From assembly GCF_004794515.1 (NCBI RefSeq), contig NZ_SSDF01000066.1, positions 1-64,000 on the forward strand: a DNA stretch of 64,000 bases, given 5' to 3'. The position numbers and the translations under genes were made by a program. The notes beneath the pieces were generated by a model. That model was not told where the DNA came from and did not search any database. It saw only the letters and a program-made list of their open reading frames with translations. The DNA comes from Microbacterium sp. A20 (GTDB lineage: Bacteria > Actinomycetota > Actinomycetes > Actinomycetales > Microbacteriaceae). Each line of letters starts with the position of its first letter. Positions within the stretch are counted from its first letter, which is position 1. Shown one piece after another: positions 18,563-28,561 of the stretch.

Positions 18563-20293
18563 ATGGAAGCGGGTATCTTCTACGTCCTCGTCGGCTCGGT
18601 CGCGGTGGCGGCGTTCGCGCGCTCACGAGGGTGGCCGGCACCGCTGCTCGTGACGGTCGTCGCGCTCGCCGTATCGTTCCTCCCGTTCGTGCCCGACATC
18701 GACATCGACGGGCACCTGCTCCTCAGCCTGGTGCTGCCACCGCTGCTGTACTCGGCCGCGCTGGACGTGTCCTTCGTCGGATTCAAGCGCAGCCTGCCGC
18801 AGATCCGCCGGCTCGGGATCTGGCTCGTGCTCATCACAGCCCTCGCCGTCGGCTTCGTGGCCTGGTGGATCTTCCCCGCGCTCACGCTTCCCGGCGCGCT
18901 GCTGCTCGGCGCGATCGTCGCCCCGCCCGACGCGGTGTCCGCCGCGGCGATCGGCCGCCGCCTCGGTCTGCCGCGCCGCATCATGACGGTCCTCTCGGGC
19001 GAGAGCCTCATCAACGACGCCACCTCGCTCACGCTGTACCGGGTGTTCGCGGCGATCCTGGCCGGGGCGACCGTCTCGGTCTGGGAGGGCATCGGGCAGT
19101 TCCTGCTCGCGGTCGCGATCGGCGTCGGCATCGGCCTCGTGTTCGGGATCGTCCTGCATCAACTGCGGATGCGCATCAGCGATGCCGTCGTGATCGGCAC
19201 GTTCGGGCTCCTCGCTCCCTTCGGCGCCTACGCGATCGCCGAGCATCTGCTGGGCTCCGGGGTCCTCGCCGTCGTCGCGATGGGTCTCTACGTCGGCTAC
19301 AACTCCCCGCGCACCGACTACACGACGCGCCAGCAGGAGAAGCCGCTCTGGCTCTCGGCCGACCTGCTGCTGGAGAGCTTCGTGTTCGCCTACATCGGAC
19401 TGCAGTTCCCGCGGGTGCTGCGCGATCTCGGCAGCGAGTCGGTCGGGCACATCCTGCTGCTCTCGGGTGCCGTCCTGCTCGTGGTCCTGATCGTGCGACC
19501 TCTCTACATCTATCCGACGAGTGCCTGGGCGAACTTCCAGGACCGCCGAAGGCTCGCCCGCGTCGACCGCGGCATCCAGTCGGGAGAGTTCGACGAGCGC
19601 CGCAAGCAGTCGAGGCGCTGGCGGCAGTACAGCACGGACGAGCTGCGCAGTCAGATCGTGCGCGAACGGATGGCCGGGCTGCAGCTCACCTGGAAAGACA
19701 GTGCCGTCATCTCCTGGGCAGGGATGCGCGGGGTCGTCACCCTCGCGATCGCGGTGGCTGCCGCCGACCTCGCGACGCTCGACACGGAGGCCTCGCATGC
19801 CATCGTGGTGGTCGCCTTCATCGTCACCGTCGGCACTCTCCTTCTGCAGGGGCTCACGCTGCCGCTGCTCATCCGCGGTCTCGGCATCGCCAGCGACGCC
19901 GATGAGAAGGAAGATGAAGAGGCGCTCGCCGAGGTCAGGGCGAAGAGCCGCGAGGCCGGCAAGGAGTTCCTCGCCGAGAAGCGCCGCGAGTGGGAGGCGA
20001 AGTACGGCGAGGTCGATCTGAGCGTCTTCGATGCGTTCACCAAGCGCATGACCCGCGTCGAGAAGGACACCGACGAGGCCCAGAAGGTGGAGGATGCCGC
20101 GAGCCGGCCGTCCTACGACGACCTCGTGGCCCTGACGAAGGGATGGCTGCAGGTGCGCCGCGAGATCCTCCTCGCTGAGCGAGACGCGGGCAATCTCGAC
20201 GAAGAGGTGATGCGCGAGCTCATCGCGGCGATGGATGCCGAGGAGCTCGCACTCGACACCCGCGGTGTCACGCGCCAGCCCGGCCGGGCCTGA
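18563..20293 (+). CDS. Na+/H+ antiporter, CPA1 (NhaP-like) family
   Basis: The 576-residue protein has 10-12 membrane segments in its first about 430 residues, with the CPA1 ion-site motif APPDAVSAAAI and the following SGESLINDATSLTLYR. A charged, helical cytoplasmic tail of about 130 residues follows. It exchanges Na+ (or K+) for protons. The ATG at 18563 lies exactly 6 nt after TACGCT (18551-18556), predicting a leaderless mRNA. Confidence 0.9.
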   Translation: MEAGIFYVLVGSVAVAAFARSRGWPAPLLVTVVALAVSFLPFVPDIDIDGHLLLSLVLPPLLYSAALDVSFVGFKRSLPQIRRLGIWLVLITALAVGFVAWWIFPALTLPGALLLGAIVAPPDAVSAAAIGRRLGLPRRIMTVLSGESLINDATSLTLYRVFAAILAGATVSVWEGIGQFLLAVAIGVGIGLVFGIVLHQLRMRISDAVVIGTFGLLAPFGAYAIAEHLLGSGVLAVVAMGLYVGYNSPRTDYTTRQQEKPLWLSADLLLESFVFAYIGLQFPRVLRDLGSESVGHILLLSGAVLLVVLIVRPLYIYPTSAWANFQDRRRLARVDRGIQSGEFDERRKQSRRWRQYSTDELRSQIVRERMAGLQLTWKDSAVISWAGMRGVVTLAIAVAAADLATLDTEASHAIVVVAFIVTVGTLLLQGLTLPLLIRGLGIASDADEKEDEEALAEVRAKSREAGKEFLAEKRREWEAKYGEVDLSVFDAFTKRMTRVEKDTDEAQKVEDAASRPSYDDLVALTKGWLQVRREILLAERDAGNLDEEVMRELIAAMDAEELALDTRGVTRQPGRA

Positions 20294-20305
20294 CCCCGAG
20301 ACGCG

Positions 20306-20340
20306 AGAGCGCCTCACCCCGCGAAGGGGTGAGGCGCTCT
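20306..20340. terminator. Bidirectional terminator between antiporter and symporter
   Basis: A perfect 15-bp stem, AGAGCGCCTCACCCC (20306-20320) pairing with 20326-20340 across a GCGAA loop, lies between the two convergent genes. It is symmetrical, so it can serve both. Confidence 0.85.
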
Positions 20341-20355
20341 GTGCGAGTGGAGAAG

Positions 20356-21783
20356 TCAGCGCGCGCCGACCGGCTCCTTGTCGGGGATGGCATCCGCCTC
20401 GGGAGCATCGTCGTCGTCGCCGGAGTCGTCGGCGAACGGCAGGCCCTCGCGGGGAGCGTTGTAGAGCTCCTCGTTCAGGATGCCCTCGCGCTTGGCGACG
20501 ATGGTCGGGATCAGCGCCTGACCTGCGACATTGACCGCGGTGCGGCCCATGTCGAGGATCGGGTCGATCGCGAGCAGCAGGCCGACGCCCTCGAGCGGCA
20601 GGCCCAGGGTCGACAGCGTCAGCGTCAGCATGACCACCGCGCCGGTCGTGCCGGCGGTGGCGGCCGAGCCGACGACCGAGACGATCACGATCAGCAGGTA
20701 CTGCACGAAGTTCAGCTCGATGCCGAAGAACTGGGCGACGAAGATCGCGGCGATGGCCGGGTAGATCGCGGCGCAGCCGTCCATCTTGGTGGTCGCGCCG
20801 AGCGGCACGGCGAACGAGGCGTAGGAGCGGGGCACGCCGAGGTTGCGCTCGGTGACGCGCTCCGTGAGGGGCAGCGTGCCGATCGAGGAGCGGCTGACGA
20901 AGGCCAGCTGCACGGCGGGCCAGACGCCCGAGAAGTACTGCTTGATCGACAGGCCGTTGGTGCGCACCAGGATCGGGTACACGACGAACAGCACGAGCGC
21001 GAGGCCGATGTAGACCGCGGCGGCGAACCAGCCGAGGGAGGCGAGCTTCTCCCAGCCGTACTTGATCACGGCCGAGCCGATGAGGCCGAAGGTGCCGAGC
21101 GGGGCGATGCGGATGATCCACCACAGCACGCGCTGGATGACCTTCAGCAGCGACTCGGTGAACACCAGGAAGGGCTCGGCCTTCTTGCCGGCCTTGAGCG
21201 CCGCGATGCCGATGACGGCAGCGACCACGATGACCTGCAGGATGTTGAAGCCGACGCTCGACGAGAACGTGCCGTCGGCTTCGCCGGGCGACGTGCTGAC
21301 CGTGAGGCCGAGGAAGTTCTGCGGGATCAGGCCCAGCAGGAAGTTCCACCAGGTGCCGACGGTGTATGGCTCGCCGGTCTCGAGGCCCTCGCCGGCGCGG
21401 CTGCCGGGCTGGATCACGAGGCCGAGGACGATGCCGATGATCACGGCGATGAAGGCGGTGAACGCGAACCAGAGGATGGTCTGCCCGGCCAGGCGCGCGG
21501 CGTTCTGCACCCGGCGCAGGTTCGAGATGCTCGCGACGATCGCGGTGAAGATCAACGGGACGACGGCGGCGCGCAGCAGCGTCACGTACGAGCTGCCGAT
21601 CGTGTCGAGGGTGGCCGACAGGCCGTTCGGGTTCTCTGCCGTGGCCCCGAGCTGGCGACCGATCAGACCGGCGGCGATGCCGAGGACGAGGGCAGCGAGG
21701 ATCTGGAAGCCGAACGAGGTCAGCAGCTTCCGGACCGGCCCGCGGGTGTCAGGCGCCTTCTGGGCGCGTGCGGTGGTGCTCAT
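20356..21783 (-). CDS. Dicarboxylate/amino-acid:cation symporter (DAACS family)
   Basis: The 475-residue membrane protein has the DAACS hairpin and C-terminal motifs: TAGTTGAVVM, and IDPILDMGRTAVNVAGQ, which carries the substrate- and cation-binding residues of DctA/GltP-type carriers. The ATG at 21783 gives MSTTARAQKAP and a first membrane helix near residue 21. It likely imports C4-dicarboxylates or acidic amino acids. The next element upstream is a palindrome at 21923-21981. Confidence 0.92.
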   Translation of the reverse strand: MSTTARAQKAPDTRGPVRKLLTSFGFQILAALVLGIAAGLIGRQLGATAENPNGLSATLDTIGSSYVTLLRAAVVPLIFTAIVASISNLRRVQNAARLAGQTILWFAFTAFIAVIIGIVLGLVIQPGSRAGEGLETGEPYTVGTWWNFLLGLIPQNFLGLTVSTSPGEADGTFSSSVGFNILQVIVVAAVIGIAALKAGKKAEPFLVFTESLLKVIQRVLWWIIRIAPLGTFGLIGSAVIKYGWEKLASLGWFAAAVYIGLALVLFVVYPILVRTNGLSIKQYFSGVWPAVQLAFVSRSSIGTLPLTERVTERNLGVPRSYASFAVPLGATTKMDGCAAIYPAIAAIFVAQFFGIELNFVQYLLIVIVSVVGSAATAGTTGAVVMLTLTLSTLGLPLEGVGLLLAIDPILDMGRTAVNVAGQALIPTIVAKREGILNEELYNAPREGLPFADDSGDDDDAPEADAIPDKEPVGAR

Positions 21784-21922
21784 GGGTGGGGACTCCAGAA
21801 TCACGGCGCGCCGAGTGCGCGCCCTGAGGCTCAACGCTATGTCTGCCTGGGAATTCCCTGGGCGGATGTGACGCCGGATGACGCTCGAGCCTGAATCCGC
21901 TCGGTGTAGCCGGCAGGCCTGC

Positions 21923-21981
21923 TTCCGGTCGCACTTCCTGCCGCCTGAACGCGCCACGAGCGGCAGGAACTGCGACCGGAA
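21923..21981. repeat. Intergenic palindrome with 22-bp arms
   Basis: Arms 21923-21944 (TTCCGGTCGCA...) and 21960-21981 (...TGCGACCGGAA) are complementary over 22 bp with one mismatch, around a 15-nt loop. It lies between the stop of the XRE gene and the start of the symporter gene, both leftward. It may terminate the XRE operon, but the length and absence of a T-tract also fit a dispersed palindromic element. Confidence 0.6.
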
Positions 21982-21994
21982 CCGGGGTTCCCCG

Positions 21995-22231
21995 TCAGCG
22001 CGGCGCGAGCACCAGCAGGTCGCCGGGGGAGCAGTCGAGCGCCTCGCAGATCGCACGCAGCGTCGAGTAGCGGATGGCGCGGGCGCGGTCGTTCTTCAGC
22101 ACCGACAGGTTCACGATGCTCACGCCCACCGTGGCGCTGAGCTCGGTCAGCGTCATCCCGCGGTCGGCGAGCAGCTCGTCGAGCCGGCAGTGGATGCCGG
22201 TGAGCTCGTCGTCGCTCTCGGCCGGGGTCAC
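21995..22231 (-). CDS. Small XRE-family HTH regulator (YozG-like)
   Basis: The 78-residue protein is almost entirely a Cro/C1 HTH (LDELLADRGMTLTELSATVG, then the recognition helix around VNLSVLKNDR), ending in the ALDCSPGDLL motif typical of the short regulators encoded next to DUF2975 membrane proteins. The GTG at 22231 overlaps the preceding gene's stop. As last gene of a three-gene operon it probably represses its own promoter, where a 37-bp double palindrome lies (23647-23683). Confidence 0.85.
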   Translation of the reverse strand: MTPAESDDELTGIHCRLDELLADRGMTLTELSATVGVSIVNLSVLKNDRARAIRYSTLRAICEALDCSPGDLLVLAPR

Positions 22232-23001
22232 ACCAGGCCCTCCGTATCCTTCTGCAGGCGCTCGGTCTCCTGCTGCAGGCGAGCCCGGTCCTGCTCGATC
22301 CGCGTCCCCTGGCGGAAGACGGCGGCGAGCGCGATGAGCGCGAGCGCGGCTCCGAAGGGGAGAGGGGTGACGGTGAGCTGATAGGCCGAGGGGTACCACT
22401 CGCTGTCGGGCGGGAACACCTCGCGCAGCCCGGCGGTCGCGGCGATCCCGCCCAGCAGGTCGGCCGCGACACCGAACACGAGCACCGCGATGGCACCGCC
22501 CACGAGAGCCCGCGTGACGGTGCGCGAGAACACGCGCCCGCGCAGCGTGTGGAAGCAGATGACCGCGAGGATCACGGCGGGCATGGTCGTCAGTGCCACC
22601 GTGCTCAGCTGGGCCGCCGCGGCGAGCAGCCGGAGCCCGAGCGAGGCGTTCCCGACGGTGAACTCCGAGAGCGGTTCGCTGCCGCACATGAGCATCGTGG
22701 TCGCGCTGTCGCCGAATTCGGAGCAGGGCAGGTTCGCGGGCCAGTCCAGGTATACGTACGTCTGCCCGTCGAGCTCGGCCCAGTCGACCGTGAACGCCTT
22801 GATGATGTAGACCACGGCACCGAGGATCCCGAGCAGGATCCACCACGTGGAGAGGGTGAGGGCGGCATCGAGCGCGACCGTCCGGCTCCCGCGGCGGCGG
22901 CTGTTCCACACGACGACCGCGACGATCAGGGCGATCACGCCGAGACCGATGCCGATGTAGAGCAGGGACTGCCCGAGCTCATCCGATCCGAAGGTGAGCA
23001 T
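22228..23001 (-). CDS. DUF2975-like membrane protein
   Basis: The 257-residue protein has four or five hydrophobic segments, a cysteine-containing extracytoplasmic loop (CSEFGDSATTMLMC) and a charged C-terminal helix ending ETERLQKDTEGLV. Placement next to a YozG-like XRE gene is the hallmark of DUF2975 loci. The ATG at 23001 overlaps the stop of the upstream gene, which encodes a related membrane protein with the same TEGLV ending. Function unknown. Confidence 0.7.
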   Translation of the reverse strand: MLTFGSDELGQSLLYIGIGLGVIALIVAVVVWNSRRRGSRTVALDAALTLSTWWILLGILGAVVYIIKAFTVDWAELDGQTYVYLDWPANLPCSEFGDSATTMLMCGSEPLSEFTVGNASLGLRLLAAAAQLSTVALTTMPAVILAVICFHTLRGRVFSRTVTRALVGGAIAVLVFGVAADLLGGIAATAGLREVFPPDSEWYPSAYQLTVTPLPFGAALALIALAAVFRQGTRIEQDRARLQQETERLQKDTEGLV

Positions 23002-23624
23002 CAGACGAGTCCTTCCGTTTCGCGCTGCAGTCTGCGCCCGATCTCGAACAGGCCGGCCACGAGGGCGAGGGCGAACGCCCAGCCCACCGGCGCCAGGTCG
23101 AACTCCAGGAGGAGCGTCCACAGCACATCCTCGACTTGCGGGTCGGTGTTCGCGAGGTCCTGCACGATCATGGCCCGGCCGATGCCTCCCGCGAACTGTC
23201 CGAACAGCGAGCCGGCGATCATCAGAGATGCAGCGACGCCGAACATCCAGCCCAGCGATGCACGGAAGGGGCGCGAGCGGATGAACGAGACTCCGAGCCA
23301 CCAGACGCCGGCGCACAACGCCACCGTCGCGAGGGCCGGGAGTGCCACCTCGAGGAGCAGCATCCAGCGGGCGCCGGTGGGCATGGCCGGCACGGTGACG
23401 AGTGCGGTGTCGACCGTCGCCGCGCTCACACCGGCGACATCATCCAGCGCGGTCAGGTCGACGTCGTGCACGGGCATCGACACCGTCGGCGTCGCGCCGA
23501 AGATCTCGGAGGCGGCGGAGGTGACGGCGACGATCGCGCCGATCCCGACGCTGACCGCGCCGGTGGCGATGAGTCCGAGGGCGATCCCGTCGGCGAGTGA
23601 GGGGCGTCCTTCTCTGGTGAGCAT
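23001..23624 (-). CDS. DUF2975-like membrane protein, paralogue of its neighbour
   Basis: The 207-residue protein has about four hydrophobic segments (near 12-35, 82-105, 115-140 and 165-190) and ends RRLQRETEGLV, almost the same tail as the next gene (LQKDTEGLV), so the pair probably arose by duplication and may form a heteromeric complex. The start has a strong AGGAGG site. First gene of the operon; the promoter region carries the double operator. Confidence 0.7.
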   Translation of the reverse strand: MLTREGRPSLADGIALGLIATGAVSVGIGAIVAVTSAASEIFGATPTVSMPVHDVDLTALDDVAGVSAATVDTALVTVPAMPTGARWMLLLEVALPALATVALCAGVWWLGVSFIRSRPFRASLGWMFGVAASLMIAGSLFGQFAGGIGRAMIVQDLANTDPQVEDVLWTLLLEFDLAPVGWAFALALVAGLFEIGRRLQRETEGLV

Positions 23625-23646
23625 CGCTGCCTCCTGGGGTTCGGTT

Positions 23647-23683
23647 GTTATCGACTGTCGTTAACATAACGACTGTCGATAAC
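23647..23683. promoter_or_regulatory. 37-bp double operator between the DUF2975-like operon and clpC
   Basis: Arms GTTATCGACTGTCGTTA (23647-23663) and TAACGACTGTCGATAAC (23667-23683) are inverted repeats with one mismatch around ACA. Each arm holds a site close to the perfect palindrome TATCGACTGTCGATA (23649-23663, 23667-23681). It is a clear candidate operator for the XRE protein encoded at the end of the leftward operon. Confidence 0.75.
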
Positions 23684-23800
23684 TCGGTCAACCCCCGGTA
23701 TGCCCACGGCGAACACGGGCATACCGGCCCTGCGTGGTGGTTACTCTCGATGTACAAGCGCTTCACGCGTCTTCGCCCCGTGCGAATAAGGAGTCACAGC

Positions 23801-26335
<2,535 letters not shown>

Positions 26336-26351
26336 CCTCCGGCTGAATCAC

Positions 26352-26385
26352 GAAAGGGGCGGATGCTGCGGCATCCGCCCCTTTC
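26352..26385 (+). terminator. clpC terminator
   Basis: GAAAGGGGCGGATGC (26352-26366) pairs perfectly with 26371-26385, giving a 15-bp stem with a 4-nt loop right after the clpC stop. Confidence 0.85.
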
Positions 26386-26405
26386 CTGTGTCCGGCGCAG
26401 GACGG

Positions 26406-26511
26406 CACAACTTCGGAGATCGCGCACGCCGCGCCGTCCTCCGGCGCGGGGTCCCGGCGTGTCGTCGCGGATCTCCGAAGTTGTGTCGCGCGGGGAGGAT
26501 CTCCGAAACTG
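26406..26511. repeat. Intergenic palindromic repeat with CACAACTTCGGAGATC arms
   Basis: CACAACTTCGGAGATC (26406-26421) pairs perfectly with 26470-26485 (16 bp). A third, degenerate half (GGATCTCCGAAACTG, from 26497) follows. The interior is itself G/C-palindromic. It lies between the clpC terminator and the GNAT promoter and is too elaborate for a simple terminator, so it is probably a dispersed element. Confidence 0.6.
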
Positions 26512-26557
26512 GGCGCATCTGGGAACGGCTCGGAGTCGCGGGTTCTAGGGTGGATGC

Positions 26558-27058
26558 GTGAGCGAGTACATCGTCCGGCCGGCGCGCAGCGCCGACATCG
26601 TCGGCATCCGCAACCTGCTGCAGCCTCTCGTCGAGCAGCGCATCCTGCTCGGCAAAGATCTGGCGGTGCTCTACGGCGCCGTGCAGGAGTTCGTCGTCGC
26701 CGAGGCCGATGGCGTGCTGATCGGATGCGGCGCGCTGCATGTGTTCTGGGAGGACCTCGGCGAGGTGCGCACCCTGCTCGTGCAGGACGACTGGCTCCAC
26801 CACGGTGTCGGGCGGGCCATCGTCGACCGGCTCGAGGAGAACGCACGCACGCTCGGGCTGTCGCGCCTGTTCTGCCTCACGTTCGAGGTCGAGTTCTTCA
26901 GCCGCCGCGGCTTCACACCGATCGGCGAACAGGTCGTCGACCCCGACGTGTACTCCCAGCTGCTGCGCAGCGGCGACGCGGGTGTCGAGGAGTTCCTCGA
27001 TCTCGCTCACGTCAAGCCGAACACGCTCGGCAACACGCGCATGCTCAAGGTGCTCTGA
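26558..27058 (+). CDS. argA: GNAT amino-acid N-acetyltransferase (ArgA-like)
   Basis: The 166-residue single-domain GNAT resembles the short N-acetylglutamate synthases of actinobacteria, which perform the first step of arginine synthesis. The acetyl-CoA loop is degenerate but placed as expected (DDWLHHGVGRAIV), followed by LFCLTFEVEFFSRRGF. The GTG start lies 6 nt after TAGGGT (26546-26551), so the mRNA is probably leaderless. Another GNAT substrate cannot be excluded. Confidence 0.75.
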   Translation: MSEYIVRPARSADIVGIRNLLQPLVEQRILLGKDLAVLYGAVQEFVVAEADGVLIGCGALHVFWEDLGEVRTLLVQDDWLHHGVGRAIVDRLEENARTLGLSRLFCLTFEVEFFSRRGFTPIGEQVVDPDVYSQLLRSGDAGVEEFLDLAHVKPNTLGNTRMLKVL

Positions 27059-27123
27059 GGGCACCGGCCAGACCCCCGCCCGGCCTCCCAGGCTGCACGG
27101 GCAGGATCGCTTAACCTGGAACC

Positions 27124-27765
27124 ATGCCCCGTCGTTCCGCTGCCGTCTATCGTCGTCGGCGACTGGTCGTGGTGATGGGGCTCATTCTGTTCGTCGCTGC
27201 CATCGGCGTCGGGATCTGGCTCCTGATCGCGAAGCCCTGGGCTGCCGCGGATGCCTCTCCGAAGCCGACCTCCTCGTCGTCGGAGACGCCCACGACGACT
27301 CCGACCGATTCGGAGTCGCCGTCGCCGAGTCCTTCCGCGGAGCAGACGCCGGCGATCGTGGCGTGCGAGGCGAAAGACGTCGAGGTCACAGCCGTCACCG
27401 ACGCGGAGACCTACCCGGCGGGTGTTCTGCCGAAGCTCTCCATCTCGCTCACCAACAAGGGCACGAAGGACTGCACGCTCGACGTCGGCTCGACGACGCA
27501 GGTCTTCACGATCTCCAGCGGCGCCGACGTCTGGTGGCGGTCCACGGACTGCCAGGAGAACCCGAGCAGCATGATCGCCACGCTCACCGCCGGCACGACG
27601 GTCACCAGCAAGGACCCGGTGGCCTGGGATCGCACACGTTCGAGCGTCGAGACCTGTGACCAGGAGAACCGTCAGCGTGCTCCCGGTGGAGGAGCCTCGT
27701 ACCACGTCGAGGTGTCGATCGGCGGGTTCACGAGCCTCACGACCACCCAGATCCTGCTCTACTGA
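27124..27765 (+). CDS. Membrane-anchored extracytoplasmic protein of unknown function
   Basis: The 213-residue protein has a short basic N-terminus, one membrane helix (about 15-37), a Ser/Thr/Pro linker (about 43-75, like a cell-wall spacer) and a beta-rich outer domain with four cysteines (ACEAKD, KDCTLD, TDCQEN, ETCDQEN) that could form two disulfides. The ATG lies 6 nt after TAACCT (27112-27117), a leaderless-type start. No family is recognised with confidence. Confidence 0.75.
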   Translation: MPRRSAAVYRRRRLVVVMGLILFVAAIGVGIWLLIAKPWAAADASPKPTSSSSETPTTTPTDSESPSPSPSAEQTPAIVACEAKDVEVTAVTDAETYPAGVLPKLSISLTNKGTKDCTLDVGSTTQVFTISSGADVWWRSTDCQENPSSMIATLTAGTTVTSKDPVAWDRTRSSVETCDQENRQRAPGGGASYHVEVSIGGFTSLTTTQILLY

Positions 27766-27884
27766 CCCGCGGAATCCGTCGTTCGCAGTTCGAAGCGATC
27801 GGCCCGCAACGCCTTCGAAATGCGTCGCACCGAGCGGTTTCCCGTGCGGAAAGACACGACCTGGTGAACGTTGGCCGTCTGAGG

Positions 27885-27913
27885 CAGACAGGTGCGGATC
27901 TTTGGGATACCAT
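27885..27913 (+). promoter_or_regulatory. Promoter of the candidate small RNA
   Basis: CAGACA (27885-27890; 4 of 6 positions match TTGACA), a 17-bp spacer and TACCAT (27908-27913) form a plausible housekeeping promoter in an intergenic region, with no start codon just downstream. Confidence 0.45.
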
Positions 27914-27919
27914 TGAGGT

Positions 27920-28060
27920 GACTCTCCGCATCATGCGGCACCATGCCATCCCCAGTGGCGTCGAACTACAGCGTCCCCAGCGCTTCGACACCGCCGCTCC
28001 GAGAGTCCGAGGGCCCTCTCGAGTACCCCAGTCCCCAATGGAGGACTCGAGAGGGCCCCT
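27920..28060 (+). ncRNA. Candidate small RNA ending in a strong hairpin
   Basis: A transcript starting about 7 nt after the TACCAT at 27908-27913 and ending at the hairpin at 28012-28059 would be about 140 nt. It contains no ORF with a ribosome-binding site and does not resemble tRNA, tmRNA or SRP RNA by eye. The alternative is that the hairpin merely ends the upstream membrane-protein transcript. Confidence 0.35.
28012..28059 (+). terminator. Strong hairpin terminator
   Basis: GGGCCCTCTCGAGT (28012-28025) pairs perfectly with ACTCGAGAGGGCCC (28046-28059) across a 20-nt loop, followed by CCTTACG. It lies between the membrane-anchored protein and the SseB-like gene. Confidence 0.75.
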
Positions 28061-28117
28061 TACGTCTCCGCTGTCGTTTCCGCGCGCTGCACTCCGCCGT
28101 CTGCCTAAGCTGGATGC

Positions 28118-28528
28118 ATGGCAGCGAAGAAGGCGAAACCCGGGAAGAAGAAGCCCGCTCCCGAGGACTTCCGGTCGGAGGCTCTGGCGCTGGCCCTCGA
28201 GAAGCAGGACGTCGCCGCGGTCGCCCTCGCCCTCCGCAACGGCACCACGGTCGTGCCGCTGATCAAGCCGGGAGCCCGCGACAATCCGCTCGACAGCGGC
28301 GAGGTGTGGACCTACCGCGACGCGAACACCGGCGACCTCGCTCTGCTGCTGTTCAGTGACGCGAAGAACAAGCCCGCCAACCTCCCGCCCGGCGTGGGCA
28401 TCTACACGGCCGACTGGCTGCGACGATTCCTGGCAGCGCATCCGATCACGACCGTGTTCCTCGACATCGCGGGCCCGCACCCGATGCAGGCGGACCCGGC
28501 CGAGCTGCTCAAGGCACTCGACGCCTGA
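28118..28528 (+). CDS. Small SseB-domain-like protein
   Basis: The 136-residue protein has a Lys-rich N-terminus (AAKKAKPGKKK) and a domain resembling the SseB N-terminal fold: TTVVPLIKPG, LALLLFSDAKN, and a C-terminal segment ending LDIAGPHPMQADPAELLKAL, where SseB proteins have a similar DP...GP pattern. The ATG lies 6 nt after TAAGCT (28106-28111), predicting a leaderless mRNA. Function unknown. Confidence 0.65.
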   Translation: MAAKKAKPGKKKPAPEDFRSEALALALEKQDVAAVALALRNGTTVVPLIKPGARDNPLDSGEVWTYRDANTGDLALLLFSDAKNKPANLPPGVGIYTADWLRRFLAAHPITTVFLDIAGPHPMQADPAELLKALDA

Positions 28529-28561
28529 CGTACTCCGGCGGGGCGCCGATCGAGGCGGCGA

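Larger units (their letters stand above)
27766..28117. other. 352-bp gene-free region with a candidate RNA transcript
   Basis: No credible protein gene is present. The region carries a promoter-like pair (27885-27913), about 100 nt of structured-looking sequence and a strong terminator (28012-28059), then the TAAGCT -10 of the next gene. Short frames on the minus strand (for example 27759-27944) have no ribosome-binding site. Confidence 0.5.

Noticed and set aside
23641..23800. CIRCE, HspR or ClgR site controlling clpC
   Set aside because: No convincing match to those motifs was seen; the obvious palindrome there is better assigned to the divergent XRE operon.
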